Under the pieces are notes generated by a model. It made no database searches, was not told the DNA's origin, and saw only the letters and a program-made list of their open reading frames with translations. Position numbers and translations under genes: made by a program. A stretch of 64,000 nucleotides of DNA from Nitrospira sp. KM1 (GTDB lineage Bacteria; Nitrospirota; Nitrospiria; Nitrospirales; Nitrospiraceae): assembly GCF_011405515.1 (NCBI RefSeq), contig NZ_AP022671.1, positions 1,488,001 to 1,552,000 of the forward strand. Reading direction: 5' to 3'. Within the stretch, counting starts at the first letter, position 1. Each line of letters begins with the position of its first letter. Shown piece after piece: positions 45,199 through 54,230 of the stretch.

Positions 45199-45990
45199 TC
45201 AGTACGCGGCTGGATTTGACAATGGACGCTGGGAAAAAAGAGGCGCCGCATACAAGCTATCGAATAACAAGGTGGTTTCCCCATATGCCAGCAGACCCAC
45301 CTGCCCGGTCCCGAGGCTTTGATCCCGGACTGAGAGCATGAGTAACCCATCGAAGAATACCTCGATCACGTCCTTGCTGATGATGGTGTCGCGTTGAACC
45401 CGCAGCGAATGCCAGTCGACGGCTTTCGGAGAAATTGAGGCTTGGCTGAGCACGGTTTCCTTCCCGTTGACCATTCTGACGATCCTCACGGTCTTCTCGT
45501 TCATATTGACGATGGCCGCATAAAAATTGTCGGAACCCTTCGCGCTGATGATCAATCCACCAGAAGAGCTTCGTGCATCATCGGGAGCCCTCATTCTCAC
45601 CGAAATGTCCGGATACTCATACTGCAAGTCATCGACCAGGAGCATCCGATAGCAGGTTGTTGATTGGCACGAAGACGTTGCGCTCAGAATGTTCGGAGAC
45701 GACGGGGCATTCGAATCTGGTCTGACATCCCAGGTGGAAACGCCACCACCTCCGGCCTGAATCGATGAGAACCCCGACGGCGGCTCTTTCGGCTTCTGTT
45801 CATCGAATGTCCAGCGATGGAAGAGCTCTGCAAGAGCCTGCCCTTTGAGATTCGACTCTTTCTCCGTCTGACTTTCGGCCTGGATGGCTTGCGATTCCCG
45901 ATACACACAGAAGACGGCCACCACACACACGATCAATCCTACGCCGATCTTCAGCTGCCCATTCCACCTCTGTCTGGCTCTGGATTGCAC
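45199..45990 (-). CDS. Membrane-anchored protein with a concanavalin-like beta domain
   Basis: The start is taken as GTG 45990, which shares one base with the stop of the upstream gene (TAGTG). A longer frame to 46086 would overlap that gene by 97 bp. The 263-residue protein has one membrane segment (GVGLIVCVVAVFC, about residues 16-28) and a beta-rich outer domain with RMRAPDDARSSSGGLIISAK and DNFYAAIVNMNEKTVRIVRM, similar to LamG/DUF1080-type domains. The function is unknown. Confidence 0.65.
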   Translation of the reverse strand: MQSRARQRWNGQLKIGVGLIVCVVAVFCVYRESQAIQAESQTEKESNLKGQALAELFHRWTFDEQKPKEPPSGFSSIQAGGGGVSTWDVRPDSNAPSSPNILSATSSCQSTTCYRMLLVDDLQYEYPDISVRMRAPDDARSSSGGLIISAKGSDNFYAAIVNMNEKTVRIVRMVNGKETVLSQASISPKAVDWHSLRVQRDTIISKDVIEVFFDGLLMLSVRDQSLGTGQVGLLAYGETTLLFDSLYAAPLFSQRPLSNPAAY

Positions 45991-46235
45991 TATGAGCGCC
46001 CTTTCATATTGATAATTTCCTGCTGCTGACGGTCGCGCTCCCGAAGGATCTGCTTTCTGCGTTGCCAACGGTCCCACGTCCACCATTTCAATTTGTCACG
46101 GAACTTCACGACCGGCGGTTGTACGCTTCCTCCCGGTGCGTGCTGAAAATCATATCCTTCATGCGTGTTGCGCCGTTCATAAAAACGCTGATAGAGATGA
46201 TCATACAACCCTTTTCGCGAATCGGTTCCCGCCAC
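45990..46235 (-). CDS. Small basic protein of unknown function
   Basis: The 81-residue protein starts at GTG 46235, with GGAGG 5 nt upstream, and lies 13 bp after the DUF255 gene. It is rich in Arg, Lys, Tyr and Trp (LYDHLYQRFYERRNTHEGYD, KLKWWTWDRWQRRKQ) with no membrane segment. I do not recognise a family. It is coupled to the next gene by a one-base stop/start overlap. Confidence 0.6.
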   Translation of the reverse strand: MAGTDSRKGLYDHLYQRFYERRNTHEGYDFQHAPGGSVQPPVVKFRDKLKWWTWDRWQRRKQILRERDRQQQEIINMKGRS

Positions 46236-46248
46236 AATGTCCTCCTAA

Positions 46249-48312
46249 TTAGAGCAGCCGATCCAACTGCTTGGGCTCGGTCGTGGGAAGAGAGCAGCTT
46301 TGTCCATGGCAAACATACGCTGCCGGTCCTCCGTTCATCCCAGACTTGCCGACGGCAAGCGGCAAGTCACCATCACCGGAGCGCGCGGTCTCTTCCACGA
46401 CAAGAATCGTCCGGTTGGGAAGAAAGCGCCGGTGGACGGTGGACAACAGTGCCTCTGTCACCGGATTCCCGCGGTTGCCGACGATGACGATATCCTTTGG
46501 ATGCGATACATACCAGTCAAGCACGCACAACAGAGATGAATATCCGTAGGCATTGCGCGCCATCTGTCCTTGAAACAGCCGTAGAATATCCCCGGCCACG
46601 CCATAATACCGTTCTTCTCTCGTGAAAGAGAAGAGTCTCAGAAACACGTGAGCCGCCACCGCATTTCCGGATGGAACCGCGCTATCGGTCCCAGACTTCA
46701 TCCGTTGCACGAGCGGTTCATGGTCGTGACGTGTAAAGAAACATCCGCCCTTCTCAGCATCCCAAAAGTGGTTCAAGATGCCGTCGGCGACCGCTCGCGC
46801 CTGGTCCAGATACCAACGATGCGAGGTCGCTTCGAAGGCATCGAGCAGTCCCGCGGCCAGCCACGCCGCGTCATCGAGATATCCATTGATCCGGCCCTGC
46901 CCCGCCACCACGGTTCGGTAGACGCGTCCCTCCACCACCGCATAATCGACAAGAAAGGTGAGCGCCTTTTCTGCAGCCGCGAGATAGCTCTTCTCTCCGA
47001 AGGCGTAGTATGCGTCCACATAGGCAACGGCCATCATGGCATTCCAACCTGTGAGAATGTGCTCGTCGCGTTGTGGTTTTGGGCGTCGTTCCCGCGCGGC
47101 GAGGACCTTGGCCCGCATCGGTCGCAGCAATGCTTCCGACTGTTCTTGTTCCTCGGCGGACGAATCCAAGGCGTGTAAGCGATGTAAGACGTTCCTGCCG
47201 TCAAAATTTCCTTGCTCGACGACTCCGTAGAGACGACAGAATTCCCGCCCGAGATTGGCGCCGAGGATCGAGGTAATCTCCCCGGGTGTCCAGACGAAGA
47301 ACTTCCCTTCCTGACCTTCGCTGTCCGCATCCTGAGCGGCATAAAAGGCGCCGTCCGGATGCGTGAGTTCCCTCCGCACATACTCGAGCGTTTCTTCGAC
47401 GACGCGACGGAACCGCTCATCTTTCGTCAGACGCCAGCCGTCCAAATAGATTCGGACCAGTTGGGCGTTGTCATACAGCATTTTCTCAAAGTGTGGGACC
47501 ATCCATTGCCCGTCCACGGAATACCGATGGAATCCGCCGCCTAGATGGTCGTACATTCCCCCTGCTGCCATCGTCCGTAGCTGAAGAAAAACTTTTCCTC
47601 GAATTTCCTCGTTATGAGTATGCTCGGCATGTCGCAGCATGACAGACAAAGGGGGAACCGTCGGAAATTTCGGACCTTCACCGAATCCGCCATGGACGGG
47701 ATCAAACAACTGTTCTAATTCTTGCGCCGCACGGGTGAGAAGATCTTCCGAGAGCGCCGTGTCGGAGGGTGATGGATCGCCCACGCGGCGCAGCCCGGAT
47801 CTGACCCGCTCGACGTTCTTTGTGACCTCGTCTCGATGGTGCCGATACGCTTCAATCACTCCCCGCAATACGTCAGAGAATCCCGGCAGGTTGAAGCGCG
47901 GCACGGGGGGAAAATACGTCCCTCCGTAAAACGGCTCCTGATCAGGTGTCAGAAACATCGTCAGCGGCCAACCGCCGCTACGTCCGGTAAACACCTGGAC
48001 CGCTTTCTGATAAATATCGTCCAAATCGGGACGCTCCTGCCGGTCCACCTTCACATTGATGAACTGTTCGTTCATGATGGCGGCGATTTCGTTGTTCTCG
48101 AACGATTCATGGGCCATCACATGGCACCAGTGGCACGCCGAATACCCGATTGATAAGAGAACGGGTTTATCCTCTTCCTTCGCTCTCGCTAAGGCCTCCG
48201 CTCCCCAGGGATACCATTGAACCGGGTTGCCGGCATGCTGTCGCAGATAGAAACTGGCTTCCTTGGCAAGGCGATTGGGCGTTTGACTGGAACCTGTCGG
48301 CTGCATCATCAC
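46249..48312 (-). CDS. DUF255 thioredoxin-fold protein (YyaL/SPATA20 family)
   Basis: The 687-residue protein begins with a thioredoxin-like domain: [20 protein letters not shown] then [20 protein letters not shown], with a CHWCH active site near residue 56. A long alpha/alpha-barrel part like glycoside hydrolases follows. Members are found in most phyla, but the reaction is unknown. No signal peptide is seen. It leads a small three-gene series on the minus strand. Confidence 0.92.
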   Translation of the reverse strand: MMMQPTGSSQTPNRLAKEASFYLRQHAGNPVQWYPWGAEALARAKEEDKPVLLSIGYSACHWCHVMAHESFENNEIAAIMNEQFINVKVDRQERPDLDDIYQKAVQVFTGRSGGWPLTMFLTPDQEPFYGGTYFPPVPRFNLPGFSDVLRGVIEAYRHHRDEVTKNVERVRSGLRRVGDPSPSDTALSEDLLTRAAQELEQLFDPVHGGFGEGPKFPTVPPLSVMLRHAEHTHNEEIRGKVFLQLRTMAAGGMYDHLGGGFHRYSVDGQWMVPHFEKMLYDNAQLVRIYLDGWRLTKDERFRRVVEETLEYVRRELTHPDGAFYAAQDADSEGQEGKFFVWTPGEITSILGANLGREFCRLYGVVEQGNFDGRNVLHRLHALDSSAEEQEQSEALLRPMRAKVLAARERRPKPQRDEHILTGWNAMMAVAYVDAYYAFGEKSYLAAAEKALTFLVDYAVVEGRVYRTVVAGQGRINGYLDDAAWLAAGLLDAFEATSHRWYLDQARAVADGILNHFWDAEKGGCFFTRHDHEPLVQRMKSGTDSAVPSGNAVAAHVFLRLFSFTREERYYGVAGDILRLFQGQMARNAYGYSSLLCVLDWYVSHPKDIVIVGNRGNPVTEALLSTVHRRFLPNRTILVVEETARSGDGDLPLAVGKSGMNGGPAAYVCHGQSCSLPTTEPKQLDRLL

Positions 48313-48359
48313 TCCTCATGCGTTCGGTGAGCGGGCATAGTAGCGTGACCCTGGCTCTC

Positions 48360-48390
48360 CTGCAACGGATCAGCCCGCACGTGCTATAGT
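48360..48390 (+). promoter_or_regulatory. Possible promoter for the M28 peptidase gene
   Basis: A good -10 box TATAGT lies at 48385-48390. The -35 region (CTGCAA at 48360-48365, 19 bp spacing) is weak. The leader would be about 23 nt with CGGAG before the ATG. Confidence 0.35.
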
Positions 48391-48419
48391 GCGTTCACGC
48401 TCGTCATCCTCGGAGCAAC

Positions 48420-49931
48420 ATGCCGATGAAAGGGTTCTGTCTCGTCATCGTCGTCTGCCTCACGGGAGTGCTTTTGGCTACGGCATGCGTAGCCGTACCG
48501 CTCGATCACTCCTTGCGCTCTGACGCATGGTTCGCATCGGCGTTTGACGACATTTCACCAGATCGAATGATGGCGGATATCCGCGAACTCAGTGGTGAGC
48601 GCCTGCGCGGTCGCCAGACCGGTTCACGACAGGACATGGAATCCGCCGCGTTCGTCAGCGATCGCTTCAGCGCGCTTCGGCTCCATCGTGCTCCGGCGTC
48701 ACCGCCGGACGATCGCACAAATCCGCTTCCCCAACGGGAGTGGAAACAGATCCGCCAGGTGTCCGTCACGACCATACAAGACGATCCCGTTCTGGGCATC
48801 GATCCTCAATCGGGGGATTCAGCCGCCAGGCTGGGGACGGATTTTCTTCCGGTGTTCGATTCCCCTTCTGCTGACGTGGAACAATCAGTTGTGTTTGTCG
48901 GCTATGGATTAGCGGCCGATTACGCGGGCATCGACGTCGACGGGAAAATCGTATTCTTTTTGCGGGGAAAGCCGGATACGTTCACCGGATCGGCCAGCCA
49001 CGGCGATAAAGAACGTGCGGCAAAAGAGCATGGCGCCATCGCCTATCTTACCGCCACCGGGCCAGTCCTGACTCCCTATGAACAGCGGCGGGGTGTAAGC
49101 GGAAAGCCCGCCGCCTTCTATTCGATGATCGAAGATGCTCACCGATTGCCCGGCGCGTGGATCAGCACTCATCTCGCAGAGTCTGTCGTGCAAGCGGGAA
49201 GCGGCGGAACGAAATCTCTGAGAGGATTGCAGGAAGACCTGAATCGCTCGGGAGCTTCGCTTTCCATAAACCTGCAACTCAAAGCCCGCCTGCACTGGAC
49301 CAGTCACGTGGCGTCGGGCGACCTCTACAACATCGCAAGCCTCATTCGAGGATCATCGCCGGCCGCGGATGAAACCGTCCTCATCGGCGCCCATCGGGAT
49401 CATTTCGGCCGGCAGGGCGGACTGCTCTTCCCCGGCGCCGACGACAACGCCTCGGGAACCGCGGTTTTGCTGGAGGTCGCGCGCGTCCTAGCTCTCGCGC
49501 CGAGCGCTCCCAAACGGTCCGTTCTATTCGTTTCGTTCAGCGGAGAGGAGCAGGGGCTGCTCGGATCACGGTTGTATGTCTCGCAGCCGATTGTGCCTCT
49601 CGGGAAAACGATCGCCATGATCAACGTCGATCATGCAGGGGCGGGAAACGGCAGGTTGACGGTCGGGGTCACCGATCTCGAGAACGCGTTGGCGGTGGAG
49701 GCCGGAACACGGTCAGGGCTCTCCGATAAAGTGGACTTGTTCGGATTTTTCCCGGGAGGCGATCACGTCCCATTTAAAGAGGCTGGTGTTCCCACAGTGA
49801 CAGTGGTCAGCGGAGGCGTCCATCCGAACTTCCATCAATCATCCGACACTGCTGAGAATATCGAGCCGGAAAAACTCCGGGCTGTCGCGCGGTACGTCCT
49901 GGCGGTCATCTGGAAATTAGCCTACCAATAA
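48420..49931 (+). CDS. M28-family metallopeptidase, exported
   Basis: The 503-residue protein has a hydrophobic N-terminus ending LLATAC, a possible lipobox. An M28 Zn aminopeptidase domain follows, with a PA-like insert (about 135-270). The metal site is visible: H in GAHRDHFG, D in FPGADDNASGTAVLLEVARV, EE in SGEEQGLLGS, D in NVDHAGAG and a final H in GVHPNFHQSSDT. It probably trims peptides in the periplasm or at the outer membrane. CGGAG stands 6 nt before the start. Confidence 0.88.
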   Translation: MPMKGFCLVIVVCLTGVLLATACVAVPLDHSLRSDAWFASAFDDISPDRMMADIRELSGERLRGRQTGSRQDMESAAFVSDRFSALRLHRAPASPPDDRTNPLPQREWKQIRQVSVTTIQDDPVLGIDPQSGDSAARLGTDFLPVFDSPSADVEQSVVFVGYGLAADYAGIDVDGKIVFFLRGKPDTFTGSASHGDKERAAKEHGAIAYLTATGPVLTPYEQRRGVSGKPAAFYSMIEDAHRLPGAWISTHLAESVVQAGSGGTKSLRGLQEDLNRSGASLSINLQLKARLHWTSHVASGDLYNIASLIRGSSPAADETVLIGAHRDHFGRQGGLLFPGADDNASGTAVLLEVARVLALAPSAPKRSVLFVSFSGEEQGLLGSRLYVSQPIVPLGKTIAMINVDHAGAGNGRLTVGVTDLENALAVEAGTRSGLSDKVDLFGFFPGGDHVPFKEAGVPTVTVVSGGVHPNFHQSSDTAENIEPEKLRAVARYVLAVIWKLAYQ

Positions 49932-50007
49932 AAAGCTCAACGTTGGCGCAGAAGCATGATCCGCAAATGAGCCGAGAGTCTATCGAGGCGAGCGGATAGC
50001 GTTACGG

Positions 50008-50418
50008 TTAGGGGATATCGTCCAGAATCGTTGACTCGATCGGTGGCAGAGGTGGAAGGCTTCGCGGCGGCGCAGGCAGAACAAGCGGTTGCCCAACCTG
50101 ATTTGCTCCCTGGACCAATCCGATCGAGAGTTGGGGACCCAGCGTTTGCACCGCCCCGCTCCATGCTTGACCGGTCGTGGGATTGCGGAAATTGTATGTT
50201 TGGAAAAAGGCGCTTCCTGGCGTATACAGGAACCCTTGCGTGCCGTGATTGTCGATATACAGACTTCCCGGTCCGGGCAAAGTGAACAACGGGGCAACCC
50301 CTCCGTCAAAAGATCGCACACTCGAAATCGTTTGACTCCAAGCCGGTACAGAGAAGAGGCCGAGGCAAAGAACGGCTCCCGCACAAACCAGAACAGGAAG
50401 TCGGTGACAGCTTGACAT
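50008..50418 (-). CDS. Small secreted protein of unknown function
   Basis: The start is ATG 50418 (MSSCHRLPVLVCAGAVLCLG), which begins a signal peptide ending near PAWSQ. The longer frame upstream would cross the tolC promoter and gene. The mature 108 residues are rich in Gly, Pro and aromatic residues (NHGTQGFLYTPGSAFFQTYN) and end in a Pro-rich tail. No family is recognised. It is transcribed away from tolC from an overlapping promoter that ends 6 nt before its ATG. Confidence 0.65.
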   Translation of the reverse strand: MSSCHRLPVLVCAGAVLCLGLFSVPAWSQTISSVRSFDGGVAPLFTLPGPGSLYIDNHGTQGFLYTPGSAFFQTYNFRNPTTGQAWSGAVQTLGPQLSIGLVQGANQVGQPLVLPAPPRSLPPLPPIESTILDDIP

Positions 50419-50432
50419 GAATTCATTATAGT
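50404..50432 (+). promoter_or_regulatory. Promoter for tolC
   Basis: GTGACA (50404-50409) and TATAGT (50427-50432) are 17 bp apart. The predicted start is near 50439, with AGGGGGG before the ATG at 50468. It overlaps a divergent promoter. Confidence 0.55.
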
Positions 50433-50453
50433 ATGCCCAGTTTGGCTTGTCGA
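50425..50453 (-). promoter_or_regulatory. Divergent promoter for the small secreted protein, leaderless
   Basis: On the minus strand TCGACA (50453-50448) and TATAAT (50430-50425) are 17 bp apart. The ATG at 50418 follows after 6 bases. Its -10 box overlaps that of the tolC promoter by 4 bases, so both cannot be used at once on one template. Confidence 0.55.
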
Positions 50454-50467
50454 CTACAGGGGGGAAC

Positions 50468-52030
50468 ATGACGTATCGATCGACCACTGTGTTCGGATGC
50501 GCGCTCTCATTCGCTCTCGGGATCGGCCTCGCCTGGACTGCCGGGACCGCCCAAGGTGCCGGGGAGCTCAAAGGACAACCGGAAGAGCGGAGGGAGCCCA
50601 TCTCACTGGCTGAGTCGGCGCTCCGGGCGTTGAAAAGCAATTTGGATATCAACATTAGCCGTCAGACAAAGGAAAGCCGTCTGACCGACATCGTGGTCGA
50701 ACAAGCGAAGTTCGATCCGACACTCAGCGTTAACGGCCAGTATAGCCGTACCGTCAACCCCCTCAACCGTCCGGTCTTCGGGGGAACGATCGGGTCGCTC
50801 AATGAAATCACCGTCTTTGACCAGCGAAATCAATCCGTCACCCTGGATGCGACGACCAATCTGATCACCGGAGGCAACGTCGATTTGAACTACAGCCCGT
50901 CCCGCACGAACGTCAATCAGGATGTCGCGACCGGGTTTCTATTCAACCCGGCTTGGACGGGGGGTCTTGCGCTGACACTCACACAACCGTTACTCCGCAA
51001 TGCCGGCATCGAGATCAATAAGACCTTCATCCGTATCGCCCAGAACAATGCCACGGTTGAAGAGCATGTGTTCCGTGACCGGGTACTGACGGTTCTGTCC
51101 ACGGTGGAACAAACGTATTGGGAACTCGTCTTTGCCAATGAAAATCTCAAAGTGGCGGAAGCCGCATTGAAAGCAGCCCAGGAATTGTTGGCCAGCAATC
51201 GCGCCAAGGCCAAAGCCGGCGTGATGTCGATTGTGGATGTCCTGCAGGCCGAAGCCGCGGTCGCGTCGCGAGTCGAACAGATCCTGATCGCGGAAAAGTC
51301 GATTCGCGACCAGGAAGATCAGTTGCGGCGTCTCCTGAATCCCGGCGAAGAGGAGCTGCGACTGGATATGCGCTTGACCCCTCAGGATCAACCGGTGGTG
51401 GCGCTGGAACCGATCAGCCTACAGGAAGCCATCGATATCGCGATTGATCGGAGGCCGGAGATCGTGCAGGCGAAGAAAAACGTCGAGACCAGCGAGATCA
51501 ACACCAAATTCGCGAAGAATCAGCTGCTCCCGACACTTTCATTTCAAGGCACGATGGGACTCGCCGGGCTGGGGAAGGATTACCCAGATTCCGCCAACCG
51601 AAATCTCAGCGGCGACTTCTATAATTACGGCGCCGGACTTGTTTTGAGTTATCCGCTCGGCAATCGTTCCGCCTTCAGTACGTACAACCGGCGGCAGATG
51701 GAAGGGAAGAACGCGGAGTCGTCGCTCGCCAGCATCAGGCAGCAGATCATCGTCGGAGTTCGAGAGGCCGTGCGCCGAGTGCAGACGGATTTTAAACGGA
51801 TTGAGACCACCCGTTCCGCCCGCATCATGGCGGAGAAGCAGCTTCAAGCGGAACAAGAACGGTTGAAGGTGGGACTGAGCACGACCCGGTTCGTGCTGGA
51901 TTTTCAGCGTGACCTGGCGACCGCCCAAGGCAATGAACTGCGGGCTATTGTCGACTACAACAAGTCCCTGTCCAACTTAGAACGGCATAAAGCCAGTACC
52001 CTGGATCGCTACAACCTCCAATTGCAGTAA
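50468..52030 (+). CDS. TolC-family outer membrane efflux protein
   Basis: The start is ATG 50468, with AGGGGGG 3 nt upstream. The 520-residue protein has a signal peptide (to about residue 29, AQGAGEL), then two OEP repeats of strands and long helices (TVEQTYWELVFANENLKVAE near residue 215 and the matching half near 420). It forms the outer membrane channel of an efflux or type I secretion system. No pump or adaptor gene is adjacent, so the partner is unknown. Confidence 0.9.
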   Translation: MTYRSTTVFGCALSFALGIGLAWTAGTAQGAGELKGQPEERREPISLAESALRALKSNLDINISRQTKESRLTDIVVEQAKFDPTLSVNGQYSRTVNPLNRPVFGGTIGSLNEITVFDQRNQSVTLDATTNLITGGNVDLNYSPSRTNVNQDVATGFLFNPAWTGGLALTLTQPLLRNAGIEINKTFIRIAQNNATVEEHVFRDRVLTVLSTVEQTYWELVFANENLKVAEAALKAAQELLASNRAKAKAGVMSIVDVLQAEAAVASRVEQILIAEKSIRDQEDQLRRLLNPGEEELRLDMRLTPQDQPVVALEPISLQEAIDIAIDRRPEIVQAKKNVETSEINTKFAKNQLLPTLSFQGTMGLAGLGKDYPDSANRNLSGDFYNYGAGLVLSYPLGNRSAFSTYNRRQMEGKNAESSLASIRQQIIVGVREAVRRVQTDFKRIETTRSARIMAEKQLQAEQERLKVGLSTTRFVLDFQRDLATAQGNELRAIVDYNKSLSNLERHKASTLDRYNLQLQ

Positions 52031-52036
52031 CCGTTC

Positions 52037-52753
52037 ATGCCAACGTCCGGGCCGGTCTCCCAGACCATGCCGGCACAGACTCCGGAGCGCGGGGCTGCGC
52101 TCGCGCTCCTTCCCATCACCGTCACCGTTGCCTATTACGTTCTGCCGGCCGGTCTGCGTGAGAACACGCTGATTCAATTTTCGCCTCAAGCCGTCGCGTA
52201 TCTGGCATGCGCTATCTGGTCTGCCTATAACCCCGGCTTGATCTCCCGGTTCGGCCTGGAACGACGAAAATTTTCACGAGGCTTGGTGGTTGGCGCGACC
52301 GTTGGAGGGCTATTGGGCGGGCTCAATGCATTCATCATGCTCGATCTGTACCCCCGGGCAGGGTTCGACATCACATTCCTGACCACCACGCCCCACGGAC
52401 GGCTTCCGATGCTCCTCATGGTCCCATGGTTCATCACGGGGATCGCGCTGTTCGTGGAACTGAACTTTCGAGGTTTTCTTCTCGGCCGGCTGCTTGCTCT
52501 GGCAGCGACTGTCGCCAGACCCGATCGTCGGCTAGTTGCCTCATCCCTGGCTCTGGGAATCAGCGCCCTGGTTTTTTCGTTCGATCCGTTCATGGTGCAC
52601 ACGTTTCGACATCTTCATTGGATCGCGATATGGGATGGTCTGGTCTGGGGCATCATGTGGTTACGCATGCATAATCTGTATGCGACAATTGCCGCCCATG
52701 CGGTCGAGGTGCTCATTCTGTACAATGCGGCGCGCTGGACTCTTTCTCTCTGA
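52037..52753 (+). CDS. CPBP-like intramembrane protease homologue
   Basis: The 238-residue protein has about six or seven hydrophobic segments and a segment ALFVELNFRGFLLGRLLALA resembling the EExxxR motif of CPBP (Abi) proteases, but with Val-Glu in place of Glu-Glu. FSFDPFMVHTFRHLHW and HNLYATIAAHAVEVLILYNA could supply the later His residues. It starts 6 bp after tolC. Whether it is active is uncertain because the first motif is altered. Confidence 0.7.
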   Translation: MPTSGPVSQTMPAQTPERGAALALLPITVTVAYYVLPAGLRENTLIQFSPQAVAYLACAIWSAYNPGLISRFGLERRKFSRGLVVGATVGGLLGGLNAFIMLDLYPRAGFDITFLTTTPHGRLPMLLMVPWFITGIALFVELNFRGFLLGRLLALAATVARPDRRLVASSLALGISALVFSFDPFMVHTFRHLHWIAIWDGLVWGIMWLRMHNLYATIAAHAVEVLILYNAARWTLSL

Positions 52754-52773
52754 TCGGACAAGGAGCGTGAATC

Positions 52774-53112
52774 ATGGATGCCTTCGGCAAGTACGTCCTC
52801 TATTTTCTCTTGGGCGGTACGATCGTCAGTGTTTCAACCTATTTGGGATCCAGAGGGCATTCGTTCCTGGCGGCGCTCGCCAGCACGTTCCCAGCCATTA
52901 CCGGAGCCACGTTCATCCTGATCTACTTGAACGGTGGCGTCGATGAACTGGTCGGATATGCCAAGACTCTGTTGTGGTTTGTGCCTCCTTGGATTGCCTA
53001 TGTCACGGCAATGGTCGTGGGTGTGCCACGGCTGGGCTTCTGGGCGGCCACAGGCTTGGCGCTGGCGTTATACATAGGCTGTGTCGGCATCGTGAAGCTC
53101 GTCTTACGCTGA
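52774..53112 (+). CDS. Small membrane protein, DUF3147/GlpM-like
   Basis: The 112-residue protein has four hydrophobic segments (KYVLYFLLGGTIVSVSTYLG, FLAALASTFPAITGATFILI, then two more) with the layout of DUF3147. AGGAG precedes the ATG by 9 nt. It lies 20 bp after the CPBP-like gene, so tolC, that gene and this one may be co-transcribed. Function unknown. Confidence 0.7.
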   Translation: MDAFGKYVLYFLLGGTIVSVSTYLGSRGHSFLAALASTFPAITGATFILIYLNGGVDELVGYAKTLLWFVPPWIAYVTAMVVGVPRLGFWAATGLALALYIGCVGIVKLVLR

Positions 53113-53453
53113 ACGCTACACAATATTCATGTTCTACGATTGAGCGCGGCAGTTGAATGAAAACGGATCGAACAAGCGCCTCCTCACGATCTTCCTGGAA
53201 CTATGCATGGTAATTGTGGCAGGAACGATGCGGGGTGGTGTCTCAGGCGACTACCAGTGCTATCCGCTTCAGCCAATGCATCGCCTCATCCGGGACCGAA
53301 ACTCGGCATTCGACACGACAACGTACAGACCGCGCGGCCAGGATAGAGGGCGAAACAGGTCCGACACAAGGACTTCTCGCACATTGCCATCTAGTAGATG
53401 AACAGAATTGCGACGGAAAGTCGACTGCTTCGGGACGGATCGTTCATGTCCAC
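53113..53453. other. Intergenic region, nothing recognised
   Basis: About 340 bp between convergent genes. The open frames here are short, start from TTG or lack a ribosome binding site, and show no family. No hairpin or repeat stands out. Confidence 0.5.
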
Positions 53454-54029
53454 TCATGCGCCGAAATGCAGGCGGCTCATTTCACTCATCGCCGAGATGA
53501 GGCTTCCGATAGCCCGCGTGACCATCATGCTCGCCTCATGAGATGGACCTCTTCCGCCGGCCCAGATATCGGGTGGATGTTCGAGGAGACGAACATTCTG
53601 GCAAAACTGCATCAGGGAGCGCTTCCAGTAGATACCGTCATTCTCATCGCTCAAGAAGTGCCGGCGGTCGTCGCCGAATGGCTCGTCGAATTGTTTTGCC
53701 CGCACCAGCCACATCTGCTCCATCGCGTCCTGACGGTCTCGACTCAACATCAAGCCGGAAGCCTTTTCATTCAAAACCGCAAATAATCCACCAATGACTT
53801 CCTCTACGCGGCATTCCGGAAACGTTCCAACACACGTTTGTACGACCAAGTATTTATGAAACAGGAACGCTTCGGCGCTGATACGACTTTCGTCTGCCGA
53901 AGGATCATACGCGCGAGCAAGTTCTTTCAGTGCATGTCCGGAGGGGCCCTCCAGACTCGAAGCCAGCAAACCGGCGAGTTGACGGCCAATACCCAGATAG
54001 TCAGGCTGGCTGAACGGTTGTGTCATCAC
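53454..54029 (-). CDS. Protein of unknown function
   Basis: The 191-residue protein (start GTG 54029 or ATG 54026) has no signal peptide or membrane segment. Its composition suggests a folded helical protein (LGIGRQLAGLLASSLEGPSG, RISAEAFLFHKYLVVQTCVG). I do not recognise a family. It is divergent from the uvrA homologue, and no neighbour suggests a role. Confidence 0.65.
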   Translation of the reverse strand: MMTQPFSQPDYLGIGRQLAGLLASSLEGPSGHALKELARAYDPSADESRISAEAFLFHKYLVVQTCVGTFPECRVEEVIGGLFAVLNEKASGLMLSRDRQDAMEQMWLVRAKQFDEPFGDDRRHFLSDENDGIYWKRSLMQFCQNVRLLEHPPDIWAGGRGPSHEASMMVTRAIGSLISAMSEMSRLHFGA

Positions 54030-54230
54030 AGATACGTCCCTCTCTCTTCGCTTCGCGGAAGCTCCCCTTTATTGCCAACGGTCCATCCTCCCATTGACCG
54101 GGGGATTTCCCAAGCCAAAGCTTAGTTTTACCTGTCAACGATGCGGCCGGCTGCAGTTTGCACGCAAGCCTGTGCCTTGTTAGGATGTCGGGTCCGCTCC
54201 AAACAGAAAAAACTACAGTCGCCGCACTCT

